Origin: SIG588 sp045533175
GTDB lineage: Bacteria > Bacillota > Clostridia > Oscillospirales > Acutalibacteraceae
Direction: 5' to 3'
Length of the DNA stretch: 17,180 nt
Assembly: GCA_045533175.1 (NCBI GenBank)
Contig: JAZSHJ010000011.1
Coordinates: 1 to 17,180, forward strand
Made by a program: the position numbers and the translations under genes. The notes under the pieces were generated by a model. It had not been told where the DNA came from, ran no database searches, and saw nothing but the letters and a program-made list of their open reading frames with translations. This document shows positions 1 through 7,181 of this stretch, one piece after another (position 1 is the first letter of the stretch; the number at the start of each line of letters is the position of its first letter).

Positions 1-1545
1 CCAGTCGATGTTCCAGCTGCTGGTAAACAGCAACAGGTAATGACCGCGCATATCCTGTACCCGTTTAGTATCCGAACTCAGATTCAGCGTTTTGGGATCG
101 ATATCTTCGTTTACGATCCAGCGAATCTGGCTGTACGGCAAACTTTCCATGCGGATATCTACCGCATATTCGTTCTTTAAGCGATATTCCAACACTTCAA
201 ATTGCAAGGTACCCACTACGCCGACAATCACTTCTTCCATGCCGCCATCCACTTCTTTGAAGATCTGGATAGCACCTTCCTGTGCGATCTGATCCGTACC
301 CTTTACAAATTGCTTGCGCTTCATCGTATCGGTTGCACGAATCCGTGCAAAATGCTCCGGCGCAAAAGTCGGAATACCTTCAAACGCAAATTTCTTGTTC
401 GGTGCACACACGGTGTCGCCGATCGAGAAAATACCGGGATCGAAAATACCGATAATGTCACCCGCATAGGCTTCTTCAATTCCTTCACGGTCTTGCGCCA
501 TCAACTGTTGCGGTTGTGACAAGCGCAACTTTTTGTTGCCTTGCACGTGCATAACTTCCATGTTTTTTTCGTACCGTCCCGAGCAGACGCGGAAGAATGC
601 AATACGGTCGCGGTGGGCCTTGTTCATGTTGGCCTGAATCTTAAACACAAACGCAGAGAAGGTATCGTCCGTGGGGTTGATCTCCCCTTCGCTGGACTGA
701 CGCGCCAAAGGCGACGTGGTCATCTTCAAGAAGTCCTCAAGGAACGGTTGCACGCCGAAGTTCGTAAGTGCAGAGCCGAAGAAAACGGGGGTTAACTGAC
801 CGGCACGCACACGATCCAGATCAAACTCGCTGCCCGCACCGTCCATCAACTCGATATCGTCATTCAGTTCGTTGTAATGCGCTTCACCGATTACCGATTT
901 GAGCGATTCGTCCTTCAGATCGACCGTGGTAGCGGTGGCTTCGTATTGGCCGGTGGCACCTTCCGCTGCCGAAAACGCCAGTATCTGTCCCGCCTCGCGA
1001 TTGTACACACCTTTGAATTCTTTACCGCATCCGATCGGCCAGTTTACGGCGTAAGTTTCAATCCCGAGCACTTGTTCAATCTCTTCCAACAACTCAAACG
1101 GATTGCGCGCTTCACGGTCCATCTTGTTGATGAAAGTGAAAATCGGGATGTGACGAAGCATGCAGACTTTAAACAGTTTAACAGTTTGTCGCTCCACACC
1201 TTTGGATGCATCGATCACCATTACTGCCGAATCCGCCGCCATCAACGTGCGGTAGGTATCCTCCGAAAAGTCTTGGTGACCGGGCGTGTCCAAAATATTA
1301 ATGCAGTATCCGTCGTACTCAAACTGCAGTGCAGAGGACGTAACGGAAATACCGCGCTGTTTTTCAATTTCCATCCAGTCGGAAACCGCGTGCTTCATCG
1401 AACGTTTGCCCTTGACCATACCGGCGCTGGCAATTGCACCGCCGTATAAGAGCAATTTTTCGGTTAACGTGGTTTTACCGGCGTCAGGGTGCGAAATAAT
1501 CGCAAATGTACGCCGCCGACGGATCTCACTTTGTAAATCGGACAA
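1..1545 (-). CDS. prfC: Peptide chain release factor 3 (RF3), C-terminus cut by window edge
   Basis: RF3 is a translational GTPase that removes RF1/RF2 from the ribosome after termination. The visible 515 codons carry the G1 loop SHPDAGKTTLTEK near residues 18-30, the G2 region KQRGISVTSS, the G3 motif DTPGHQDFSEDTYR and the G4 motif NKMD. The sequence after G2 and G3 (SALQF, QDFSEDTYRTL) is typical of RF3 rather than EF-G. The start is taken as TTG, because a GGAGGGG box lies just upstream and the nearest ATG, inside that box, is out of frame. RF3 is usually about 525-530 residues, so only some 15 residues are missing beyond position 1. It has its own promoter and lies behind the rluD terminator, so it is probably transcribed alone or as the first gene of the next unit. 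Confidence 0.97.
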   Translation of the reverse strand, partial: MSDLQSEIRRRRTFAIISHPDAGKTTLTEKLLLYGGAIASAGMVKGKRSMKHAVSDWMEIEKQRGISVTSSALQFEYDGYCINILDTPGHQDFSEDTYRTLMAADSAVMVIDASKGVERQTVKLFKVCMLRHIPIFTFINKMDREARNPFELLEEIEQVLGIETYAVNWPIGCGKEFKGVYNREAGQILAFSAAEGATGQYEATATTVDLKDESLKSVIGEAHYNELNDDIELMDGAGSEFDLDRVRAGQLTPVFFGSALTNFGVQPFLEDFLKMTTSPLARQSSEGEINPTDDTFSAFVFKIQANMNKAHRDRIAFFRVCSGRYEKNMEVMHVQGNKKLRLSQPQQLMAQDREGIEEAYAGDIIGIFDPGIFSIGDTVCAPNKKFAFEGIPTFAPEHFARIRATDTMKRKQFVKGTDQIAQEGAIQIFKEVDGGMEEVIVGVVGTLQFEVLEYRLKNEYAVDIRMESLPYSQIRWIVNEDIDPKTLNLSSDTKRVQDMRGHYLLLFTSSWNIDW

Positions 1546-1578
1546 AAGGAAACCCCTCCATAATAAACAGTTAGATTC

Positions 1579-1607
1579 ATTTTATACTATTTTGGAAAAA
1601 TAATCAA
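1579..1607 (-). promoter_or_regulatory. Sigma-A-type promoter of prfC
   Basis: Read on the minus strand, TTGATT (1607-1602) is followed after 17 bases by TAAAAT (1584-1579); an overlapping TATAAA gives a 15-base spacer. The surroundings are A/T-rich. Transcription would begin near 1572, leaving a leader of about 25 bases with the prfC ribosome binding site. It sits between the rluD terminator and prfC, where a promoter is needed. Confidence 0.7.
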
Positions 1608-1637
1608 GTGCATATTCTATAAAAAGCGGCTATACAC

Positions 1638-1677
1638 AAAAAAATTCCGACATTCTCACGCAGAAGAGTGTCGGAAT
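1638..1677 (-). terminator. Rho-independent terminator after rluD
   Basis: On the minus strand a 13-bp stem (arms 1677-1665 and 1656-1644, ATTCCGACACTCT against AGAATGTCGGAAT, one G-U pair) closes an 8-base loop and runs straight into seven T (1644-1638). It begins 23 bases after the rluD stop codon and would end the lspA-rluD transcript before the prfC promoter. Confidence 0.92.
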
Positions 1678-1700
1678 GTATATCATTTTCTGTAAAGAGG

Positions 1701-2618
1701 TTACGCTTTACGACGAAGTTCGTCTAAAAATGCGGTAAAATACAGCGGCAAATCGGATGTAAAGGAAAGTTCCTTGTCAAGAATCGGATGAACAAAACCG
1801 ATTTCTTTTGCGTGCAGGCATTGTCCCTCAAATCCGCACGGAGATTTTTTAGAACCGTACATCGTATCTCCCGCCACGGGATGTCCCAAAGACGCCATAT
1901 GTACGCGAATCTGGTGGGTTCGTCCCGTTTCGAGTTTTAGCTGCACGTGAGAATATCCCGGATATTCCGCCAACACACGGTAATGGGTAACGGCGGGTTT
2001 GCTGTTCTTTTGCGTAATTGCCATCTTTTTCCGATCCACGGGATGGCGTCCGATCGGTGCATTCACCGTACCTTCTGTTTTCTTTAAATGGCCAACGATC
2101 ACCGCTTCGTAAATGCGAGTAAAACTGTGAACTTTAATTTGTTCAGCTAACCCTTGATGTGCCGCATCACTTTTGGCAACAATCAGCAGTCCGCTTGTAT
2201 CTTTATCGATGCGATGGACGATACCGGGGCGCATAACACCGTTAATACCGGACAAACTGTCCCCGCAATGGGCTAACAGCGCGTTCACCAACGTGCCGTC
2301 CGCATGTCCCGCTGCGGGATGCACTACCATTCCCTTTGGTTTGTTCACCACCAACAAGTGATCGTCTTCATACACAATATCCAACGGAATATCTTGCGGT
2401 GCTGCTTCACATGGGGCGGCATCGGGGATCTGCACCACTACCACTTCCCCGCCGCGCATGCGATAATTCTTGGCAATCGTCTTGCCGTTTACTGTAACGG
2501 CACCGTTTTCCATCAGCGTTTGTGCGGCCGATCGCGTCAGCGGTAATGTTTCGGCCAGAAGAATGTCAAGTCGATTCCCCGCGTTCTCCGTCGGTATCGT
2601 CAAGCGGTACGGTTCCAT
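1701..2618 (-). CDS. rluD: RluD/YlyB-type large-subunit rRNA pseudouridine synthase
   Basis: This RluA-family enzyme isomerises uridine to pseudouridine in 23S rRNA; RluD acts on helix 69, but the exact target cannot be read from sequence. The 305-residue protein has an N-terminal S4 RNA-binding domain (about residues 14-65) and then the catalytic domain with HRIDKDTSGLLI at 135-146, in which Asp138 is the expected nucleophile. Later motifs include LETGRTHQIRVH. An upstream in-frame ATG at 2642 would add eight residues, but AAGGAGG at 2628-2634 lies within that extension and is nine bases from ATG 2618, so 2618 is chosen. The gene starts inside lspA (53-base overlap), implying translational coupling. 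In Bacillus subtilis the homologue ylyB also follows lspA. RluA-family subtype is less certain than the family. Confidence 0.93.
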   Translation of the reverse strand: MEPYRLTIPTENAGNRLDILLAETLPLTRSAAQTLMENGAVTVNGKTIAKNYRMRGGEVVVVQIPDAAPCEAAPQDIPLDIVYEDDHLLVVNKPKGMVVHPAAGHADGTLVNALLAHCGDSLSGINGVMRPGIVHRIDKDTSGLLIVAKSDAAHQGLAEQIKVHSFTRIYEAVIVGHLKKTEGTVNAPIGRHPVDRKKMAITQKNSKPAVTHYRVLAEYPGYSHVQLKLETGRTHQIRVHMASLGHPVAGDTMYGSKKSPCGFEGQCLHAKEIGFVHPILDKELSFTSDLPLYFTAFLDELRRKA

Positions 2619-3102
2619 CAAGGGTTTCCTCCTTCGGTGCATCTTTGGCTTCGCTGAAAAAGAAGGCGTAAAGCAAAATCAGCACGGCGCCGATCGATAC
2701 GCAACAATCGGCAAAGTTAAACACGGGAAAATCAAACCATTTGTAGTAATGAATAAAATCCACAACAAATCCACGCACGATGCGGTCGATCAAATTGCCG
2801 ATACCACCCGCAAAAATCAGCAACGAGCCAATGGTGGCGGTGCGGGATTTTTGAAGGCGTCGGCTGAACAGCACACCCGCCACAAACAACAGCATGATCG
2901 ACGTGATCGCAATCACGATCCATTGTTTGTTTTGCATCATCCCCCATGCAACACCACGGTTTTCTACATAGGTTAGTTCCAACACACCATTCCAGATCGG
3001 AACGGTGTGCCCTAAAGCCAATCCGTGAATGGCGAGCAGTTTGGTTGCTTGATCAATAAGAACCAAAACGGTTGATAAGACCGCAAGCGTTGTTATATAC
3101 AT
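2566..3102 (-). CDS. lspA: Lipoprotein signal peptidase (signal peptidase II)
   Basis: LspA is an inner-membrane aspartyl protease that cleaves the signal peptide of diacylglyceryl-modified prolipoproteins. The 178-residue protein has four hydrophobic segments (about 4-24, 60-80, 90-104 and 134-149). The signature blocks are present: ENRGVAWGM at 47-55, GNLIDRIVRGFVVDFIHY at 102-119 and FNFADCCVSIG at 128-138. Asp115 and Asp132 are the expected catalytic pair. The chosen ATG has AGAGGT seven bases upstream; a start at 3129 would add nine residues but place that ribosome binding site inside the gene. A hydrophilic, acidic tail of about 28 residues extends past the last membrane segment, and its last 17 codons also encode the start of rluD. 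The gene sits directly behind the divIVA terminator, so it depends on read-through or an unseen promoter. Confidence 0.96.
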   Translation of the reverse strand: MYITTLAVLSTVLVLIDQATKLLAIHGLALGHTVPIWNGVLELTYVENRGVAWGMMQNKQWIVIAITSIMLLFVAGVLFSRRLQKSRTATIGSLLIFAGGIGNLIDRIVRGFVVDFIHYYKWFDFPVFNFADCCVSIGAVLILLYAFFFSEAKDAPKEETLDGTVPLDDTDGERGEST

Positions 3103-3120
3103 ACTGTGACCTCTTTCAAC

Positions 3121-3161
3121 AAAAAACACCGCCGTTTTCGGCGAAAAGCGGCGGTGTTTTT
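3121..3161 (-). terminator. Hairpin terminator between divIVA and lspA
   Basis: On the minus strand, five bases after the divIVA stop codon, 13-base arms (3161-3149 and 3134-3122, centred on CACCGCCG/CGGCGGTG) pair. The loop can extend the stem by five more pairs (TTTTC-GCC-GAAAA) with a single bulged C. The stem ends in a run of T (3126-3121). The arms are A-rich on one side and T-rich on the other, so the hairpin could also stop plus-strand transcription. It lies 19 bases from the lspA start, leaving just enough room for the lspA ribosome binding site. Confidence 0.85.
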
Positions 3162-3165
3162 ACCA

Positions 3166-3993
3166 TTACTTTTTGCGACGGAAAAGACCGCGCGGTTTTT
3201 CTTCCTGTTCATCGGAGATGTCGTAATCAGCCCCGAATTTGAGATCCGCAAAGCGCGATTTCGGTGCTTCTTCGGGGGCGGATTCTTCTGCCTCGGCAGC
3301 GATATCCACGAGTGAGGTGAACGATACCGCGTCCGCCGGTTCGTCAGCTTCTGCCGCAACGGCAACGGGTTCCTCCGCCGGTTCGATCAATGCCGACTCT
3401 TCCTCTTCCGCTACCGTTTCCTCGACAATCGGTTCGGCAACAACTTCTTCCACGGTTGTTTCCTCAACGATATCTTCAACGATCGGAGCTTCCGCTGTCT
3501 CTTCTTCCTGCACATCTTCTTCAGGGAGAACCTGAATGAGTGACAAATGCTCGCGATAAATGGAAAGCATACGTTCTTTGAACAGCGTCACTTCGCGTTT
3601 TAAACGCGCCAGTTCTGCCTCTTGTTTCTTCACTTCGGCAGAAATATCGCCGACAAGCGAATCCGCTTTTTCCTGTGCATCTTTCAGGATCTTTTCTGCT
3701 TTGATATTCGCATCTTCCAACGTCAAAGCCGCTTTCTGGTTGGATTCACGCACAATGTTATCGCCCAAACGTTGCGCGTTCACCAGCGCCGAACGAATGC
3801 TGTCTTCCTCGTTGCGGTATTCCACCAACTTGTCCGCCAGCACTTCCATCTTCTTGTTGGCCGTATTGCGTTCATCCAACACCGTCGCCAGCGTATCCAC
3901 ACATTGATCAATAAAATCATCCACTTCGGCGGTCGAATAACCTGCACGGGTTTTGGAAAATGTTACATTTTTAATTTGATCCAAGGTCAACAC
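3166..3993 (-). CDS. divIVA: DivIVA-family cell division / polarity protein
   Basis: DivIVA proteins bind curved membrane at poles and septa through an N-terminal domain and recruit division or envelope proteins. The N-terminus (LTLDQIKNVTFSKTRAGY, then AEVDDFIDQCVDTL) is a recognisable DivIVA membrane-binding domain, followed by a long heptad-rich coiled coil (about residues 28-150). The remainder is unusual: about 158-245 is a low-complexity acidic stretch of Glu, Val and Ala with repeats such as PIVED/PIVEET, and the protein ends in a basic cluster RGLFRRKK (268-275). A GTG start at 3993 is preferred, since AGGAG at 4004-4008 lies 10 bases upstream and the family begins near this residue; an ATG at 4011 overlaps that AGGAG. 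It follows ylmH by 30 bases, as in the Bacillus sepF cluster, and is followed by a terminator. Confidence 0.93.
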   Translation of the reverse strand: MLTLDQIKNVTFSKTRAGYSTAEVDDFIDQCVDTLATVLDERNTANKKMEVLADKLVEYRNEEDSIRSALVNAQRLGDNIVRESNQKAALTLEDANIKAEKILKDAQEKADSLVGDISAEVKKQEAELARLKREVTLFKERMLSIYREHLSLIQVLPEEDVQEEETAEAPIVEDIVEETTVEEVVAEPIVEETVAEEEESALIEPAEEPVAVAAEADEPADAVSFTSLVDIAAEAEESAPEEAPKSRFADLKFGADYDISDEQEEKPRGLFRRKK

Positions 3994-4003
3994 CGAAAAC
4001 ACA

Positions 4004-4008
4004 CTCCT
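4004..4008 (-). promoter_or_regulatory. Ribosome binding site that places the divIVA start
   Basis: AGGAG on the minus strand is 10 bases before GTG 3993. It overlaps the codons just after the competing ATG 4011, which has no comparable site of its own, so it argues for the shorter protein. Confidence 0.6.
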
Positions 4009-4023
4009 CATGAAATTGGTGAG

Positions 4024-4794
4024 TTATACATATTGCTCAATCGTAACAAACAAACGGCCTTTTTTGGTGATCGGTCCGATCTGCTTCACACGAAACCGTC
4101 CTGCGCCGCGCACGGAAAGTATGTCCTGCTCATGCACTTCGGCAGAAACTGATTCACAAACCGTGTGATTCACCGAAACCAATCCGCTTTCAATGCGCTT
4201 TGCCGCTTCCTCACGCGAAACGGCAAGGCAGACACGCAGCACCGCATCCAAACGGGGCGAAGCCACCGTATCGCGTCGTTCGATAAAGGTATGGGCTTGC
4301 GGCAAAGCACCGATATACGGCACCTCACAGCGCACACCTTCTCCACCGATCTTCGCGATCTCCGTTTGCAAGTACGGGGCTACCTCGTCTTTAACAAACA
4401 CCACAGCCAGGCCGTCGGTACACAGAATATCGCCAAGCATTTCACGCTTCACGCCGGATGCCAACAGCGAACCCAACACATCCCGGTGGGTGATGGATCG
4501 GCCTGTGCGAAAATGAAACGCTATGACCGTAAGCGGAAACCAATCGTTCTCCAAAGGGAGATGCGTGGGAGAAATACCGAGCAACGCTCGTTCTCCTTCG
4601 TCGTGCCCACCCCAAAAGGTCACACATACGTCGTTCGACGGATGAATCATCCCTTTTGCGACCGCTTGTTGACGTTCATCCAAAAAGCCAATAAACACGG
4701 GGGCTGAACGACGTTTGCACAACCGTACCGCATCGTCCACTCGCGCTTTTAACAGCGAATCTTCTGCAAAGGCGTTGTTAGAAATAGAGACCAT
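4024..4794 (-). CDS. ylmH: YlmH family S4-domain ribosome-associated protein
   Basis: YlmH is an RNA-binding protein that in Bacillus subtilis binds stalled large subunits and can support tail synthesis in ribosome-associated quality control, substituting for RqcP. The 256-residue protein has the family's N-terminal domain with the conserved block HRDVLGSLLASGVKREMLGD at 103-122. A C-terminal S4 domain (about 181-240) begins RLDAVLRVCLAVSREEA and has the typical GLVSVNH turn. The ATG overlaps the end of sepF by 17 bases and has GGAG five bases upstream, so translation is probably coupled to sepF. The order yggS-sepF-ylmH-divIVA matches the Bacillus cluster except that ylmG (a YggT-family membrane protein) is missing between sepF and ylmH. 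Confidence 0.95.
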   Translation of the reverse strand: MVSISNNAFAEDSLLKARVDDAVRLCKRRSAPVFIGFLDERQQAVAKGMIHPSNDVCVTFWGGHDEGERALLGISPTHLPLENDWFPLTVIAFHFRTGRSITHRDVLGSLLASGVKREMLGDILCTDGLAVVFVKDEVAPYLQTEIAKIGGEGVRCEVPYIGALPQAHTFIERRDTVASPRLDAVLRVCLAVSREEAAKRIESGLVSVNHTVCESVSAEVHEQDILSVRGAGRFRVKQIGPITKKGRLFVTIEQYV

Positions 4795-5212
4795 TGTTCT
4801 CCAGTTCGTCCAGGAGATCGCCCATGATACCTACGTTGTAGGGAGTGATGATAAAGGTGCAGTTCGCCACTTTTTTGATCTGACCGTCATTGGCATATGC
4901 CACACCACTCAAGAAGTCAAGAATGCGGCGCGCCACATCCTTATTGGCAGATTCGAGATTCAGCACGACGGTGCGCTTTGCGTTCAAATGATCCGCCACC
5001 GTGCTGGCATCGTCAAAGCGCTCGGGTTTCACCAACACGACTTGCAACTGAGCCGTCGCGTGGATGTTCACCACTTTGTTGCCGCGCTTCACGGGTTCTT
5101 CATTGTTGTCCTCGTCCGACTTGGTAACGAAATCAATACCGTCGGTGTCAACCTCTTCGATATCTTCGTCCTCGTCGCCCATCCATTGCTTCAATTTGTC
5201 AAAAACACCCAT
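4778..5212 (-). CDS. sepF: Cell division protein SepF
   Basis: SepF is a membrane-tethered division protein that binds FtsZ and shapes or anchors the Z ring. The 144-residue protein has the expected N-terminal amphipathic helix (MGVFDKLKQWMG). An acidic flexible linker (about 13-45) follows, then the compact SepF domain (about 46-138) with VVNIHATAQLQVVLVKPERF, a DASTVADHL helix, KRTVVLNLESANKDVARRIL and DFLSGVAYANDG. Length and order are normal. The ATG is preceded by AGGAGG at good spacing. It sits 23 bases after yggS and overlaps ylmH. Confidence 0.97.
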   Translation of the reverse strand: MGVFDKLKQWMGDEDEDIEEVDTDGIDFVTKSDEDNNEEPVKRGNKVVNIHATAQLQVVLVKPERFDDASTVADHLNAKRTVVLNLESANKDVARRILDFLSGVAYANDGQIKKVANCTFIITPYNVGIMGDLLDELENNGLYF

Positions 5213-5235
5213 TGTAATTGCCTCCTATGTAAATT

Positions 5236-5952
5236 TTAATAATTCCTTTTTCCAAAGATCGCCGAACCGATACGAACCATTGTGGAACCCTCCAAAATGG
5301 CTTCTTCGTAGTCGTCCGACATACCCATAGAAAGAATCTCCATATTACTATTATCTACATTTTTAGTGCGTATGTCAATAAACAATTGCGACATTCTGAA
5401 AAAATATTCTCTCTTTTCACGTTCTGTATAGGAAATCGGCGGAATAGTCATCATTCCTCGCAAGTTTAATGAGGGAAACATTGCCAGTTTGGCACAAAAT
5501 TCGGCGGCTTCCTCCGGTGAAACGCCGGATTTGGAATCTTCGCCGCCGATGTTCACCTCGGCTAAAATATCCAGCGTTTTTCCGCTTTTGGAAATCGCTT
5601 TATCCAACGCTTCGGCGACACGCAAACTATCCACCGATTGCACCATGGAAACTTTATCGGCGATTTGTGCCGCTTTGTTCGTTTGCAAATGGCCGATCAA
5701 GTGTGCCGTGACCGGCAACAAACCGTCCTTTTTACTTAAGAACTCCTGCACACGGTTTTCGCCGATCTGTGTGATACCCTCTGCAATGGCAAGGTTGATG
5801 CGTTCCACCGAAACGGTTTTGGTGACAGCCAACAACGTAACTTCATCCGAGGAGCGTCTTGCCCGTGCGCATGCCGATTCGATCCGTTCATGAATACGGG
5901 CCAGATTATCGCGGATCTCCACGGCATCAGGATTGCACAACTTTTCCGTCAT
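5236..5952 (-). CDS. yggS: YggS/YlmE family pyridoxal-phosphate-binding protein
   Basis: Members of this family (YggS in Escherichia coli, YlmE in Bacillus, PLPBP in humans) bind pyridoxal 5'-phosphate and keep cellular PLP and some amino-acid pools balanced; no catalytic reaction is established. The 238-residue protein is a single TIM-barrel-like domain. The PLP lysine is Lys45 in LLAVTKTV, followed by GENRVQEFLSK, HLIGHLQTNKA, the QSVDSL block and the phosphate-binding end SMGMSDDYEEAI...STMVRIGSAIFG. The ATG is within the last 26 bases of the preceding gene and has GAAGG upstream. It is the ylmE position of the sepF cluster. Confidence 0.96.
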   Translation of the reverse strand: MTEKLCNPDAVEIRDNLARIHERIESACARARRSSDEVTLLAVTKTVSVERINLAIAEGITQIGENRVQEFLSKKDGLLPVTAHLIGHLQTNKAAQIADKVSMVQSVDSLRVAEALDKAISKSGKTLDILAEVNIGGEDSKSGVSPEEAAEFCAKLAMFPSLNLRGMMTIPPISYTEREKREYFFRMSQLFIDIRTKNVDNSNMEILSMGMSDDYEEAILEGSTMVRIGSAIFGKRNY

Positions 5953-7165
5953 AAAGATCCTTCCCCTCTACAATTACATCATCATACAACTGTACATAGC
6001 TCTTATCCGCGGCGTTCGGAATGGCGCAAATGGAATATTTGTCCTTTTCGTTGTGATACAGAATATCCACGTAACGGAATGTTACGGTGGTTCCCATGCG
6101 TACGTATGCTCCGGCGCGGTTGTTTTCATCAAAGTGCAACGCTTTGTCGGGCAGGCGTAATCCGTTGTGTTCTTCCATCAGAAGCTGTACCGATTCGATA
6201 CGAATATCCGACAGTTCCTCCGACATGAGGCTGCACTTTAGGATCAACGCGCTTTGATTGTTCGCACCGTGATTTACCGCCAACACTTTCGTCGGTACGG
6301 TTTCGGCCGTAACAAACGGTAAGCGAATGTTCAGCGAATCGCCGACTTCCAGCGCAGCCGCTTTTTGACTATCCACAGAACAAGCCAAATACCAATCGTA
6401 TTCCGCCACGATTTTGCCGACACACGAAGCGGAAACGGAGGGCGAAGCCGTGAGCGCGGCCTGCACCTCTTCGGCCGTAAGTGCCGCAACATCATCATCC
6501 TTGGCTGAAAAATAGGTTTCAAATCCATCGGCGCGATCCACGAAATATCCCGAACGCGGTGCTCTCACAGCACCGACGGGAGCGACAACACGGGCGGCCA
6601 ACGCATTGCGTTCCGCTTTTAGCTGTTCAATTTTACTTGTATAGTTCTCCACCGCCCCGATAATGACCTGTCGTTTGTTCATCAACGATAACAACTGTGC
6701 GTGCATGGCACGCAACTCTTCCGCATTTTGACCGTTTACGTACACCGCAAGTTCTTGTACTTTTCGTGTCAGTTGCTGTTCGATGGCTTCCAGCCCGGCG
6801 TATTCACTTTCCGCCAACGCTTGTGCGCTTTCCAACAGAGCAATGTCCTCATCCAACAACGCCAACTGCTCTTGCAAGCCTGCCGTTTCTTCTTCGGCAT
6901 AGAGGTGTGCAACCGTACCGTTCTTGGAAACACGGTTGCCGTTTTCCAATGTGTAAAACAAGTAATTGTTCCCCACTTCGGCTTCCACCTGCGTTTCGGA
7001 GCGAATGGCGATCGCCTGGGTTTCCACCGTATCGTACACGCTGTAGGCGACTACGGTTTCCACGGTTACATTGGAATACAGCACCAAGAAAATTTGGTAT
7101 CCGACATATACCAACAAAAACAGCGCCAGCAAAACAATGCCCAACCGTTTCAACCAATCTTTCAC
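5927..7165 (-). CDS. HlyD-like membrane-anchored adaptor protein of unknown function
   Basis: I recognise the architecture but not a specific function. The 412-residue protein has a short basic N-terminus, one membrane segment (about residues 9-30) and a large extracytoplasmic part. A first beta-rich segment (about 35-90) is followed by a long helical hairpin, probably coiled coil (about 95-195). Next comes a lipoyl/barrel-sandwich-like strand region starting near APRSGYFVDRADGFE and C-terminal beta-barrel material. This is the layout of HlyD/RND-type adaptor subunits. No transporter subunit lies nearby. GTG 7165 is chosen because AGGAG is eight bases upstream; GTG 7174 overlaps that site. 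It follows miaA by 16 bases and overlaps yggS, in the slot held by ylmD in Bacillus, so an envelope or division-linked role is possible but inferred. Confidence 0.75.
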   Translation of the reverse strand: MKDWLKRLGIVLLALFLLVYVGYQIFLVLYSNVTVETVVAYSVYDTVETQAIAIRSETQVEAEVGNNYLFYTLENGNRVSKNGTVAHLYAEEETAGLQEQLALLDEDIALLESAQALAESEYAGLEAIEQQLTRKVQELAVYVNGQNAEELRAMHAQLLSLMNKRQVIIGAVENYTSKIEQLKAERNALAARVVAPVGAVRAPRSGYFVDRADGFETYFSAKDDDVAALTAEEVQAALTASPSVSASCVGKIVAEYDWYLACSVDSQKAAALEVGDSLNIRLPFVTAETVPTKVLAVNHGANNQSALILKCSLMSEELSDIRIESVQLLMEEHNGLRLPDKALHFDENNRAGAYVRMGTTVTFRYVDILYHNEKDKYSICAIPNAADKSYVQLYDDVIVEGKDLYDGKVVQS

Positions 7166-7173
7166 GGTGCTCA

Positions 7174-7178
7174 CTCCT
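7174..7178 (-). promoter_or_regulatory. Ribosome binding site that places the HlyD-like start
   Basis: AGGAG on the minus strand lies eight bases before GTG 7165. The alternative in-frame GTG at 7174 shares its first base with this AGGAG and has no room for a site, so the protein probably starts three codons later. Confidence 0.65.
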
Positions 7179-7181
7179 TTC

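Noticed and set aside
877..1449. Plus-strand open frame of 190 codons
   Set aside because: It is fully antisense to prfC, whose GTPase motifs are unmistakable; no ribosome binding site or family resemblance.
3239..3535. Plus-strand Ser/Thr/Ala-rich frame resembling a surface repeat protein
   Set aside because: It is the complement of the Glu/Val/Ala repeats of DivIVA; low complexity on one strand produces low complexity on the other.
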